64,000 nucleotides of DNA from the NCBI RefSeq assembly GCF_004745635.1, contig NZ_SRLB01000012.1, forward strand, positions 1 through 64,000, written 5' to 3'. Source of the stretch: Methylobacterium nonmethylotrophicum. Its GTDB lineage: Bacteria > Pseudomonadota > Alphaproteobacteria > Rhizobiales > Beijerinckiaceae. The notes beneath the pieces were generated by a model. The model was not told the origin of the DNA. It saw only the letters and a program-made list of their open reading frames with translations, and searched no databases. Position 1 is the stretch's first letter. Each line of letters starts with the position of its first letter. The position numbers and the translations under genes were made by a program. This document shows positions 28,740 through 37,781 of the stretch, piece after piece.

Positions 28740-30685
28740 TTCCGCTTTCCCTCCGTCGCACGCCCGCCCGCCCCGTGGCCGGCCATCAACGCGCGCAGGG
28801 CGTCGCCGCCGACGACGCGGCGGTCGAGGAGTGCCTTGGCGACCGCCTGCACGGCCTCGCCGAACCGCCAGACGAGCTTCTCGGCCTCGGCCTGGAGCCG
28901 GGCGAGGTCGGCCTCGACGGCGCCGCGCAGACCGGGGTCGTCCCGGATCGAGCGCGCGACCTCCTCCATGGTGCCGCGGTAGGCGAGGGCGTCGCCGAGG
29001 CCCAGCGAGGCGTGGATGCCGGCGACGAAGGCCGTCGCCCGGGCGAGGTCCGACGCGGCGTCCCCGCCCGCGCCCGCGCTGGCCTCCCCGAGGAAGACGG
29101 CCTCGGCCGCGCGGCCGCACAGCAGGAAGATGACCATGCGCTCCAACTCGTCCCGGGTGGGGGAGGAGCCGAGGAGCGGCTTGATGCTGGTCGCGCCGGC
29201 GGAGGCGCCACGCAGGACGAGGTCGACCTGCGCGACGCGCCCGACCCGCAGGATCTCCGCTCCCACGGCGTGGGCGGCCTCGTGGAGGGCGCTGCGCGCC
29301 CGCTCCTGGTCCGAGCGCCCGTCCTCAGGCGCCACCACGCCGAAGAGGTCCTCGGCCCGCAGCGGCCGCTCCTCGGCACGGGCACGGGCCCGGGCCTCCA
29401 GGACCCAGGCGGCCACCTGCGCGCCGGTGGCGCCGAGGGCGAGTTCGCCTAGCGTGGCCAAGTCCACGTCCGCGAGTTCGGCGCCGAGGTGCTGGCGGAA
29501 GATCACGGCCAGGTCGGGTGCCCGCGGCGGCTCGATCCGGATCACCCGGTTGAGCCGTCCCGGCCGGACCAGCGCGGCGTCGAGCTTGTCCGCATGGTTG
29601 GTGGCGCCGATTATGCAAATATCGGCCGCATTGTTTGCTGTGTAGTTGTCAATCGTCAAAAGCATATGCGTTACTATAGAGTTCCAATATTCTCTGGCTC
29701 GCTCGGTCATCGTTGCCCTGTTCGGTATACTATCGATTTCGTCAAGGAAGATTATCGACGGAGCCAACGATGCAGCATGCGAGAATTCTGTATCTATCTG
29801 CTTAATAACCGCGTCGAGATAACCACTGGAGGATGAAAACCAAGCTGACACAGATGTAACGATGAGTGGCAAACCCGAGGCTCTTGCAAGCGACCTAACG
29901 TAAGTAGATTTCCCGAGGCCAGGGTCGGATGCCAGCACCACGTTCCTGTCGATGCAGCGGAAGGGGATTTCCCCCCGCTTCCAGAGGTCGAGGTCGCGAA
30001 GCAGCCTCTTGCCCCAGTCGTGGGCGGCGCCGTAGCCGCACAGGGTTTCGAAGGCGGGCGCTTCCGCGCCGGAGGCGTCGGCCACCGATTTCGCCTCCTT
30101 CGCCGCGACCAGCCGCTGGACGCACGCCCGGGCCGACGTTCCGCGGATCGCGCTGCACAGCTCCCAGTAGCCCAGCCCGGCCGCCACGCGGGCCGGCATC
30201 GCGGGCGGTCGTTGGCCGGTCGCCGACCGGATGACACGCGCGACGACGTCGTTCGAGGGGACCGACACGCGGATGCGCACGTCGACGGCGGCGATGAGCG
30301 CCGCCGGGAGGTGGCGCTCGCAGGCGTGCGACACCCCGAGCACCCGGCCACCTTGCGCGAGGACCTTGGCGACCTTGTCGTTGCCCTTGTCGGGCCGGTC
30401 CTCGGTCCGGGAGGAGCCGGTCCGGGCGAAGGTGGCCGACCATTCGCCCAGCACCCGGCACGCTTCCAGGACCGGCTCGACCCACTCGGCCGATGGGACC
30501 TCGACGACCATGGCGAGCGCTTCGGCGCGCCCCACGCGTCGCCGCGGGCGGTCGCCGAGCGCGTCCTCCACGGCGAGGCGGGCGAGGGTTTCCGTGGCAG
30601 GCATGCGCCGGCCCCGTCGGTCGGCCGGGGAGGAGGCGGCCTCCATGTCGTCGAGGTCTTCGCGCAGGAAGGCAAGGTCATGCAT
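28736..30685 (-). CDS. FtsH-like AAA ATPase with M41 zinc-protease domain, soluble
   Basis: 649 aa. An N-terminal region of about 200 residues is unassigned, then an AAA domain: Walker A SDPGLGKST, Walker B IIFLDEIDSI, and a second region of homology ATNHADKLDAALVRPGRLNR with the Arg finger. The C-terminus is a peptidase M41 domain with the zinc motif HEAAH and a third ligand in GGDAASDLARATA, so proteolysis should be possible. Unlike FtsH, no membrane segments are seen. The segment from about 29610 to 29900 (mid-AAA) is conspicuously AT-rich compared with the rest of the gene. Its stop overlaps the start of the phosphoesterase-like gene. Targets unknown. Confidence 0.8.
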   Translation of the reverse strand: MHDLAFLREDLDDMEAASSPADRRGRRMPATETLARLAVEDALGDRPRRRVGRAEALAMVVEVPSAEWVEPVLEACRVLGEWSATFARTGSSRTEDRPDKGNDKVAKVLAQGGRVLGVSHACERHLPAALIAAVDVRIRVSVPSNDVVARVIRSATGQRPPAMPARVAAGLGYWELCSAIRGTSARACVQRLVAAKEAKSVADASGAEAPAFETLCGYGAAHDWGKRLLRDLDLWKRGEIPFRCIDRNVVLASDPGLGKSTYVRSLARASGLPLIVTSVSAWFSSSSGYLDAVIKQIDTEFSHAASLAPSIIFLDEIDSIPNRATMTERAREYWNSIVTHMLLTIDNYTANNAADICIIGATNHADKLDAALVRPGRLNRVIRIEPPRAPDLAVIFRQHLGAELADVDLATLGELALGATGAQVAAWVLEARARARAEERPLRAEDLFGVVAPEDGRSDQERARSALHEAAHAVGAEILRVGRVAQVDLVLRGASAGATSIKPLLGSSPTRDELERMVIFLLCGRAAEAVFLGEASAGAGGDAASDLARATAFVAGIHASLGLGDALAYRGTMEEVARSIRDDPGLRGAVEADLARLQAEAEKLVWRFGEAVQAVAKALLDRRVVGGDALRALMAGHGAGGRATEGKRK

Positions 30686-30831
30686 GTGAGGTCTCGCGCA
30701 TGGGAGTCGGCACCGTCCGGGAGGGACGGCGCGGGCGTTGTTGGGGGTGTGGCCTCGATGCGGGGGGATGGTGGCAGGCGCCGGGCGGGCGAGACCGAGG
30801 GGACGGCACCGGCCGCGTGCGGCCGTGCCCG

Positions 30832-31257
30832 CTAGCGGCCGCCGACGTCCGCGGGGTTGCCGTCGAGGGCGCCGCGGCGTGACAGAACGGCGAGGTTGTG
30901 GGCGAGGACCAGGGCGGCGACGTCGCAACCGGCCCGCGCGTGGACGAGCAGGCAACTCATCGCGAGGTCGCCTGCGAACTCGTCCGACCCTCGGCCGTGC
31001 ACGACGTCCACGGCCACGGCGACCATGGCGGCAGCGTCGCCGCTTACGGCTTTGCGCCACAGCCGATGGTGCAGCAGGACGGGGCCGGCGAGCGCCCGGC
31101 GGATCTCGTCTAGCGTCGCGGCGTCGACGGCGCCCGGGCCGAGCACGCGCCACGCGGCAAGCGGATGGCACGCGGGACGGGTGGGGAGAGGCCCCCGACG
31201 GTCCCTGAGGACCGCGTTGCAGGGCTCGTCGGCGTCGGCCGGGCGGCTGTGGGGCAT
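30832..31257 (-). CDS. Hypothetical helical protein
   Basis: A 141-aa protein of unknown function with two Ala/Val-rich helical segments and several Cys/His (MSCLLVHARAGCDV). ATG 31257 has GGAGG close upstream. It lies between the ParA-like B gene and the FtsH-like gene on the same strand. The Ala/Leu-rich pattern suggests a short helical repeat fold. No family recognised. Confidence 0.55.
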   Translation of the reverse strand: MPHSRPADADEPCNAVLRDRRGPLPTRPACHPLAAWRVLGPGAVDAATLDEIRRALAGPVLLHHRLWRKAVSGDAAAMVAVAVDVVHGRGSDEFAGDLAMSCLLVHARAGCDVAALVLAHNLAVLSRRGALDGNPADVGGR

Positions 31258-31341
31258 GGGACCTCCGGGTCGGGCATGGCTCCGCCATCCCGGCGGACGG
31301 CCGGGCGGCGCGGGTGGATGTCTTCGGATGGGTAGAACCTG

Positions 31342-32403
31342 CTAGTGCAGGCCGCCGCCGTCGGAGGGGCGGGCAGGCTTGCCGAGCAGGTAGTACCGCG
31401 ACAGCGTCCGCGCCCAGGTCGCGCCGTCGGACGCGTAGAGGTCGGACGTCAGGATCCGCTGGCCATCCCGGATGTTCGGATGTCCGTAGACGCGGCCGGT
31501 GACGACACGGACCTGGCGCGTCGCCTCGCTCCAGTCCTCCAGGCGGGGAGCCGATGCCAGGTCCTCCCCGGTCGGCTTCACGCCGTCGCGGATGCCCTGG
31601 AGCTCGTCGGCGAGGTCGCGGAGCCTATCCCCGGCCCCCCGCTCGTCCGGCCGGCCGGCGTTCGGGAGGACGGCGCGGAGTTCGTCGGCGAGCGAGCTCC
31701 CGTCGATGGATTCCGCATGGGGGTTCCCGGCCACGGCTCGCAGGGCGGCGAGGAGGGTCAGCCCGGCAACGAGGGTCCTCGCCGTCCGGTCCCCCTCGAC
31801 GACGCGGAGCGCCTCCTTGCGGCTCAGCGCCGGAAGGACCACGGGAAGCACGCGTGCATGGCGTCCGGCTGCCATGCCGCCGAGGAGGCGCCCCACCGCG
31901 TCCTCGAAGGCCCGTGCGGCCGGGGCGCCCCCGCCTCGCCCGCATCCCAGGAGCCAGGGCGGAGCGACCTCGGCAAGAGCATCGGACACCTGGCGGCCGG
32001 CGTCCCGTTCCCCGTGCGGATCGGCGGCCAGGGCGCACGCGGCGGCATTCTCGTCGAACGGGGTCGGGCCGACGGCGACGACCGATACGTCGGCCCGCGT
32101 CCGGAAGGCCCGGTCGGCAAGGCACCGCGGCGGAAGGTCGAGCACGACGTGACGCCCCGCTCGGACCGCTTGAGCAGTTTCCCGTTCGACGAGGACGCCG
32201 GCGGCCCGCAGGGTCGATGCTTCGTGTTCCACCAGCCGCACCGCATCGGGCCGGATGGCGAGGGTGGGAAGGCGCGGCTCGCCGGGGAGCGTGACGCGCA
32301 CGAGGGTCGCGGCATCGCCTGCCACGGCGTGAGCGTCGGCGAGGATGAGGGCGGCATGCGCGGCGTCCGTGCGCCCGGGGCAGCCGAAGATGGCAGCGAT
32401 CAA
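31342..32403 (-). CDS. Degenerate ParA-like protein B with C-terminal extra domain
   Basis: 353 aa. The N-terminal part resembles a ParA/MinD-type fold: start MIAAIFGCPGRTDAAHAAL, later LVRVTLP, HVVLDLPPRCLADRAF and ADVSVVAVGPTPFDENAA. The P-loop lysine is missing, so ATP hydrolysis is doubtful. The last 70 residues (VYGHPNIRDGQRILTSDLY, then ARTLSRYYLLG) look like a small domain common in Rhizobiales accessory regions, perhaps DUF6634. TTG 32403 is chosen: GGAGG sits 5 bases upstream and the paralogue at 33757 starts the same way. Confidence 0.6.
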   Translation of the reverse strand: MIAAIFGCPGRTDAAHAALILADAHAVAGDAATLVRVTLPGEPRLPTLAIRPDAVRLVEHEASTLRAAGVLVERETAQAVRAGRHVVLDLPPRCLADRAFRTRADVSVVAVGPTPFDENAAACALAADPHGERDAGRQVSDALAEVAPPWLLGCGRGGGAPAARAFEDAVGRLLGGMAAGRHARVLPVVLPALSRKEALRVVEGDRTARTLVAGLTLLAALRAVAGNPHAESIDGSSLADELRAVLPNAGRPDERGAGDRLRDLADELQGIRDGVKPTGEDLASAPRLEDWSEATRQVRVVTGRVYGHPNIRDGQRILTSDLYASDGATWARTLSRYYLLGKPARPSDGGGLH

Positions 32404-32662
32404 GGAAGCCTCCGTGAAGGGGGGCGCAGCCCGACCGTCGAGCCGGTCAGGGCGTCGAGCGGTTCGGGTGATGGGCCGAGGTTGCAAGCAGGTATCAAGC
32501 ACTGGCCTCAATCCAGCGCAGCCTGAGAGGTCGTGGATACGCGAGGTGAAGCGCGGCCCACGTATTCCCGTCTTGTCGACGACTTGCCGCGTTCGCTTCG
32601 GCACCTCTCCCCCTGTCCTAGGGGGAGAAATGTCGGAAGGCGGTGAGGCTAGGGGCCGCCCG

Positions 32663-32968
32663 TCACCCGTTCGCGAACCAAGCGTCCTCCTCGTCGCGGA
32701 CGGCGCGGTGCATGCGCCTGGCGGGGGCGAGCGCGTAGTCGTCGTCCTGCCGGTCGAAATCACCGTCCAGGAGGTCTGCCGTCAGCGCCTCCAGGTCCAG
32801 GTGCTCCCGCTCGTCGACGAGGAGGGCATCGGCGAGGAGGTGCGGTGCGAGCGGGGAACGGGTCCGGTCCAGGGCTTGGCGCCGGGCGGGGCGCCCGCGG
32901 CGGCGGGCGTTCCCGGGCAGGTCGAGCGCGGCGACGGGGTGCGGGACGGGCGTGGCGCGAGCGGTCAT
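32663..32968 (-). CDS. Small acidic hypothetical protein
   Basis: A 101-aa protein. The start at 32968 is strongly supported by AAGGAGG 7 bases upstream, and it begins just 12 bases after the ParA-like A stop. The C-terminal half is acidic and helical (LTADLLDGDFDRQDDDYAL). No family recognised. It may be a partner of the neighbouring ParA-like proteins. The roughly 260 bases before the next gene show nothing I can support. Confidence 0.6.
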   Translation of the reverse strand: MTARATPVPHPVAALDLPGNARRRGRPARRQALDRTRSPLAPHLLADALLVDEREHLDLEALTADLLDGDFDRQDDDYALAPARRMHRAVRDEEDAWFANG

Positions 32969-32980
32969 GTCTTTCCTCCT

Positions 32981-33757
32981 TCAACCGGCGATGGTGCAGG
33001 TGCAGCGGGCGGGGGGGCGGAACGCGAAGCCTTCGTGGCGGGGCGCGACGGGCCTGCGCCGTGGCGCGAGGTGGCGGGCTCGCCTCGCGCGCTCGGCGCC
33101 CGCGGGGCGCGACGGCCCTGCCGGATCGGCGTCGCCACCGTCGAGGTCGCGGGCGAGGTCCAGGAGCCTGGACCGGAGCTCGACCTCCGAGGCCGTGGCC
33201 GGCCCGGCCAGGAGCGCGGCGAGGTCGGCCGGTTCGATGGAGGCCGCGCGGGGATCCTCGGCCGCCAGGCATAGGGCCGCGGCGAGGCCGGCCGCGCGGG
33301 CCGCCAGGGAAGGGCCTGGCCACCCGCGGCGGAGGTGTGCCGCCTCGTCGCAACGCAGAGGCGGCGAGGCGACGGGCAGCACGCGCAGCCCGTAGGGACG
33401 CGCACGGGCGCAGCAGGAGAGCATCCATGGAGGCTCAAGGGCGGGGTCGGGGGAGGCGCTCACGCAGGCCATCGCGTACCGGGCGACTGCCGTGGCGAGG
33501 GGCGTCGGCCCGTGGCAGACAACCGAGAGGTCGACGCTGCCGCGTACGGCGCGGTCGGCAAGGCGCGCCAGCGGCAGGGCGACCGCGAGATGGCGGTTCT
33601 CCGCGCGCGCGGCGCCCAGGGCCTTCGAGACGGCGGCGGCGGCGGGCGCGAGGTCCGGCCCCGCCTCCGCGGAGCCTGCCAGGCGTGCGAGGGCGGCTCC
33701 CGCCAAGAGGGCGGCATGGAGAGCCGACGTGTCGTCAGAGAAGAACGCGATGATCAC
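32981..33757 (-). CDS. Degenerate ParA-like protein A
   Basis: 258 aa, paralogous to the product of 31342-32403. Shared blocks: start MIIAFFSDDTSALHAALLAG, HLAVALPLARLADRAV and DLSVVCHGPTPLATA. The position of the P-loop GKT is SDDTSAL, so nucleotide binding in the normal manner is unlikely. It lacks the paralogue's C-terminal domain. GTG 33757 follows GGAGG by 6 bases. As first gene of the minus-strand set it lies just downstream of an AT-rich promoter region with a perfect dyad. Confidence 0.6.
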   Translation of the reverse strand: MIIAFFSDDTSALHAALLAGAALARLAGSAEAGPDLAPAAAAVSKALGAARAENRHLAVALPLARLADRAVRGSVDLSVVCHGPTPLATAVARYAMACVSASPDPALEPPWMLSCCARARPYGLRVLPVASPPLRCDEAAHLRRGWPGPSLAARAAGLAAALCLAAEDPRAASIEPADLAALLAGPATASEVELRSRLLDLARDLDGGDADPAGPSRPAGAERARRARHLAPRRRPVAPRHEGFAFRPPARCTCTIAG

Positions 33758-33799
33758 GGGAGACCTCCGTTGGCGGCCCGCTTCACTTCTGATGTTGGA

Positions 33800-33858
33800 A
33801 TTATAGAGGCAGGAATATTATCCCGCCATCGAAATCTCCAAACGCTAGAGGTTTGGAG
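33800..33858 (-). promoter_or_regulatory. Promoter region and operator-like dyad of the 33.8-26.9 kb genes
   Basis: On the minus strand TATAAT (33800-33805) and TAATAT (33815-33820) are candidate -10 boxes, with TTGGAG at 33836-33841 as a possible -35. A perfect inverted repeat CTCCAAAC-gctagag-GTTTGGAG (33836-33858) overlaps the -35 side, a typical place for a repressor. This is the most AT-rich intergenic stretch nearby. Confidence 0.5.
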
Positions 33859-33977
33859 CGGGGATGGTTAACGAAGCGTTGCGGCCTTGGACGCGGTTGC
33901 GCCACCTCCCTGTCCGTACGCCGGTCCGGGAAAGCGGGACGAGGTCCGTGTCATCGGCAGGTCCGCACCTCGCAACG

Positions 33978-34050
33978 TGGCCGCCATCGAGAGGGGGCGG
34001 CCACGTCTGCTCCAAGTTTCGCCGGTTCGGGACTTCGGTGCAGCGCAGCG
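33978..34050 (+). repeat. Diverged repeat, copy 1 (mate near 48.55 kb)
   Basis: CGGCCACGTCTGCTCCAAGTT, then GCGCAGCGCAGCACTGG, matches 48558-48622 at roughly two thirds of positions by eye. It is non-coding in context. The rest of 33860-34260 shows no supportable gene. Confidence 0.4.
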
Positions 34051-34260
34051 CAGCACTGGGGCGGCAATTTCGGCTATCGGGAAACTTGGGGTGATAAGCC
34101 CGTTCCCCGACTAACTGTCGCGGCGGCCGGCCCGGGTTGACCCGAACCTTTCGCCGTCGGCAGGACCCGGAGCACGAGCCCCGGTCGCCGACGGTGGCCG
34201 AGGCGCGACACCGCGAGGCCGGGCACCACCGGTGCACGGCCCCCGGACCCGGGTCGCGAC

Positions 34261-35158
34261 AAGATCCAGCATCTCGCCGGGCTTGAGCCAGCCGTAGTGC
34301 TCCACCGCCTGCTGGGCGACGTAGGAGAGCACCGCGTACGCCCCGCCGAACGTCACCATCGCCATCTTCGAGAAGAACACCGCGACGTGGCTGAAGACGT
34401 CGTTCGGCCCGACGGCGATCAGGATGGCGGCGACGGGCAGCAGCAAGATCGCGCCCCAGGTCAACAGCATCCCCAGCGTGTGCCAGGTCGCGGCCCGCTC
34501 CTGGGGGAGCTCGTGGTCGTCCAGTAGGAAGGGACCCTCGACGACCTTGCCGCCGCCCCGTGCCCGCCGACCTTGAACTGCGGTAGGCCGGCGCGACCGC
34601 CGAGGTAGCCGATCACGCCGGCCGTCAGCACGATCACCGGGAAGGGCACGTCGAGGAAGAAGATGGCCACGAACGCCGCCGCGGCGAGGCCGACCATCAC
34701 CGAGCCCTTGAGCGCTCGCTTGCCGATGCGGATCACCGCCTGGAGCACGATGGCGAGCACCGCCGCCTTCAGGCCGAAGAACAGGCCCGCGACGAACCCG
34801 ACGTTGCCGTAGAGCGCGTAGACCCAGCTTAAGCCCATGATGGCGACGACGCCTGGCAGGACGAACAGCCCGCCCGCGACGAGCCCGCCGCGCGTGCCAT
34901 GCATCAGCCAGCCCCGTAGGTGGCGAGCTGCTGCGCCTCGGGGGCCGGGAGGAGCGTGCAGAAGTTCAGCGCGTGCAGGAAGCGGTTCTCGGAGATCCAG
35001 CGCCTCTCCTCGACCAGGATGCGGTGCATCACCGCGATCTGCCCGGCAAGCCCACCGAACGTGAGCGCGGCGACGCGGGCCCAGACTGTGGATCGTGAAC
35101 CGCTCCCAGGGTGGTACGAGCGCGGCGCCGCGGCCAAGGGAGCGGCCCTGAAGCCCAC
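34261..35158 (-). pseudogene. chrA: chrA chromate transporter, frameshifted and truncated
   Basis: Fragments of a CHR-family transporter in three frames. N-terminal piece (34904-35158): WARVAALTFGGLAGQIAVMH, then LLPAPEAQQLATY. Middle piece (34560-34920): LMHGTRGGLVAGGLFVLPG and the AGLPQFKVGG region. Last piece (34268-34460): HVAVFFSKMAMVTFGGAYAV, ending at GWLKPGEMLDL, after which homology stops. At least two frameshifts and loss of the C-terminal quarter make it non-functional. Confidence 0.8.
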
Positions 35159-35163
35159 CTCCC

Positions 35164-36333
35164 GTGAGGTCTGAGAACCGCAGCCGCCTCGTCGTCATCT
35201 CCGCCCTGGGGGTGGTGGAGATCCTCGCCTGGGGGTCGTCCTTCTACCTGCCGGCGGTGCTCGCCGGTCCCGTCGCCGGCGACACGGGTTGCCCGCTGGC
35301 CTGGGTGGCCGGCGGCCTATCCATCGGCCTTGCTGGTGGCGGCATTCGCCTCGCCCCGGGTCGGAATCGCCATCCATCGGCATGGCGGCCGGCCGGTCCT
35401 CGCATCGGCGGCCTTGCTGCTGGCGGGTGGCTACCTGGTGATCGGCCTGGCACCGAGCCTGCCGGTATTCCTCGCCGGCTGGCTCCTCCTCGGGCTCGGC
35501 ATGGGCTGCGGCCTGTACGACCCGGCCTTCGCCACCCTCGGTCGGCTCTACAGCGCCGAGGCGCGCCCGGCCATCACCACGCTGACCCTCTGGGGCGGGT
35601 TTGCCAGCACCGTCTGCTGGCCGCTTTCCGCCTTCCTCGTCGAGCAGGTCGGCTGGCGGGGTGCGTGCCTCGCCTATGCCGGGCTGCATCTCGCCGTGAC
35701 GCTGCCGCTGGTGCTCGGCCTGATCCAGCAGGCTCCCGCGACCGCGCCCGGCGCGGATGGCGCACGCGGACGCAACGAGCCCCTGACGCCGCGCGAGCGG
35801 CGCGCCTTCCTGCTGATGACCGGCGTGCTGGTCCTGGGCGGCGCCGTGATGGCGCTGGTCTCGGTGCACCTGATCGCGCTGCTGCAGGCGCGCGGCGTGG
35901 CGCTCGCCGCCGTATCCTACGGTGCGCTGATCGAGCCGGCCCAGGTCGGCGCCCGCGTCGTTGAGATGGCCAACGAGGGGCGCCACCACCCGCTATGGAC
36001 GCTGACGGTCGCCATGGTCCTCGTGGCGCTCGGGCTTGCCATCCTGGCGGCGGGCATTCCGGCCGTCGCCGTTGCCCTGATGCTCTACGGGGCTGGCAAC
36101 GGGATCTACTCCATCGCCGGAGGCACTGTGCCGCTCGCCTTGTTCGGGCCGGAGCGCTACCCAATCCTGGTGGGCCGCCTCGCCCGGCCGGGGGCCTGAT
36201 CGCACAGGCGCTCGCCCCCTCGCTCGGGGCGGTGGCGCTGACCTACGGCGGCGCGGACGCGACCTACGGCCTGCTGCTGGCGCTCGCGTTGGCCAACGTC
36301 GGGCTGGCCGTAGCCTCATGGGGCGCACGGTAG
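35164..36333 (+). pseudogene. MFS transporter, two frameshifts
   Basis: A 12-span major-facilitator transporter read in three frames. GTG 35164 starts the first part (VVEILAWGSSFYLPAVLA); a frameshift near 35330 leads to the long middle part (to 36199, for example LYDPAFATLGRLYS and GNGIYSIAGGTVPLALFG); a second near 36185 leads to the end (LIAQALAPSLGAVALTYGG), stopping at 36333. Each piece keeps good transmembrane character, so decay is recent. A much older copy of its 3' half lies at about 56.0-56.5 kb. Substrate unknown. Confidence 0.8.
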
Positions 36334-36462
36334 GCGCGCCCCGACGCCCGACCTCGTCCGCCCGACGAGCCGGGGCCGAAAGGCGTCCCCTTTCCCCCGC
36401 CGGCCGTAGGGCGCCGCCGTGAGCCCCCGCGAGAAACGGGCCCCTGATGGGTCCCGACCGTC

Positions 36463-36837
36463 TCACATGCGGCGGTGGCGGTGCATATGCCGCATCATGT
36501 GGCCTTGGCGGTGGTGCCGCATCATTCGGTGGTGATGGTCGCCGTGCATCCGCTCCATACGGACGGAAACCACGTCCGGCGGCGCGACCACGGCGCCGGG
36601 CAGGCCGGGCGCGGGGGAGGCCGAGGTCGCGCCGCCGAAGGCGGCCAGGACGGCGGCAACGAGCAGGGTGTTCCTCTCCGGGTATCGGCGCGCTGGTCGT
36701 CGCCGGCGGCTCCATGCCGACCATGGACGGGCCGGCAACCGAGCAACAACCCGGCAAGCGAAGCCGTTCCGCATGCCGGCCCGCCCCGTCGGGCATGCCC
36801 GACGGGGGACCGACCATCGAGGCCTCCTAGACCGCAA
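36463..36837 (-). CDS. Met/His-rich secreted peptide, start uncertain
   Basis: The frame contains a convincing signal-like stretch (NTLLVAAVLAAFGG) followed by a Met/His-rich tail (MHGDHHHRMMRHHRQGHMMR) to the stop. This suits a periplasmic Cu/Zn-binding peptide. No good start codon precedes the signal stretch in frame; ATG 36837 lies inside the end of the CDF gene, and a better ribosome site (AGGAGG) precedes ATG 36817 in a different frame. A frameshift or an unusual start is possible. Confidence 0.4.
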   Translation of the reverse strand: MRSRRPRWSVPRRACPTGRAGMRNGFACRVVARLPARPWSAWSRRRRPARRYPERNTLLVAAVLAAFGGATSASPAPGLPGAVVAPPDVVSVRMERMHGDHHHRMMRHHRQGHMMRHMHRHRRM

Positions 36838-37744
36838 GACTGGGAGCCTCGGACGCGAGTGCCTCGTTTTCGACCTGGATGGTGACGTGCTCGATGCCGT
36901 GGCGGTCCTTCACCAAGCGCCGGATCGCCCGGATCACGCCCGGGCCCGCCGCGACGTCATCCACGACCACGTGTCCGCTCATCGCGTCGAAGCCCGAGGT
37001 CAACGTCCAGGCATGCAGGTCGTAGGCGCGCCGCACGCCCGGCATACCCTCGATCCCGGCCTTCAGCGCGCCCAGGTCGACGCCCGGCGGCGTGCCTTCC
37101 AGCAGGACGTGGAGCGCCTCGCCCAGGAGGCGCCAGGTTCGGGGCACGATGAACAGGCCGATGCCGGCGCCGACGAGCGGGTCGACCCAGCGCCAGCCCG
37201 TCGCCATCACGACCAGGGCGGCGGCGATGACGCCGACCGAGCCCAGCATGTCCGAGAACACCTCGAAGTAGGCGCCCTTGACGTTGAGGCTCTCGGACGA
37301 GCCCCCGGCCAGCAGCCGCATGCTGGCGAGGTTCACGCCGAGCCCGACGAACGCCACCGCCATCATCGGCCAGCCGAGGATCTCGGTCGGCTCGACGAAG
37401 CGGCGGTACGCCTCGTAGAGGATGTAGGCCGTCACCCCGAGCAGCACGACGGCGTTCGCCAGTGCCGCCAGGATCTCGAAGCGCATGTAGCCGAAGCTCT
37501 TGCCTGGCGTCGGCGCCTTGGCCGCGTAATGGATGGCGAGCAGCGACAAGGCCAGGCCGCCGGCGTCCGTGACCATGTGGGCGGCGTCGGCCAGCAGCGC
37601 GAGGCTGCCGGTGAGCAGCCCGCCCACTACCTCGGCGGCCATGTAGGTTAAGGTCAGGGCGAGCGCCCACGCGAGGCGTCCCTTGTTCCGGCCCGCCGCC
37701 GAGCCTGACGGAATGCCGCCCCCATGCGAATGTCCGTGTCCCAT
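36827..37744 (-). CDS. czcD: CDF-family cation exporter (CzcD/ZitB-like)
   Basis: A 305-aa cation diffusion facilitator in the inner membrane, exporting Zn2+/Cd2+/Co2+ against protons. It has six membrane segments and an N-terminal His stretch (MGHGHSHGG). The first metal-site half is HMVTD in TM2; the second is EVFSD in TM5, where zinc CDFs usually have His (HxxxD), which may alter metal choice. The C-terminal cytosolic domain begins near LEGTPPGVDL. ATG 37744 is preferred (GGGAG upstream) over ATG 37795. A second CDF lies at 44441-45418. Confidence 0.87.
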   Translation of the reverse strand: MGHGHSHGGGIPSGSAAGRNKGRLAWALALTLTYMAAEVVGGLLTGSLALLADAAHMVTDAGGLALSLLAIHYAAKAPTPGKSFGYMRFEILAALANAVVLLGVTAYILYEAYRRFVEPTEILGWPMMAVAFVGLGVNLASMRLLAGGSSESLNVKGAYFEVFSDMLGSVGVIAAALVVMATGWRWVDPLVGAGIGLFIVPRTWRLLGEALHVLLEGTPPGVDLGALKAGIEGMPGVRRAYDLHAWTLTSGFDAMSGHVVVDDVAAGPGVIRAIRRLVKDRHGIEHVTIQVENEALASEAPSLAV

Positions 37745-37781
37745 GTCGCTCCCGTATCCTCGTTTCCGCCCTGCCGCAGGC

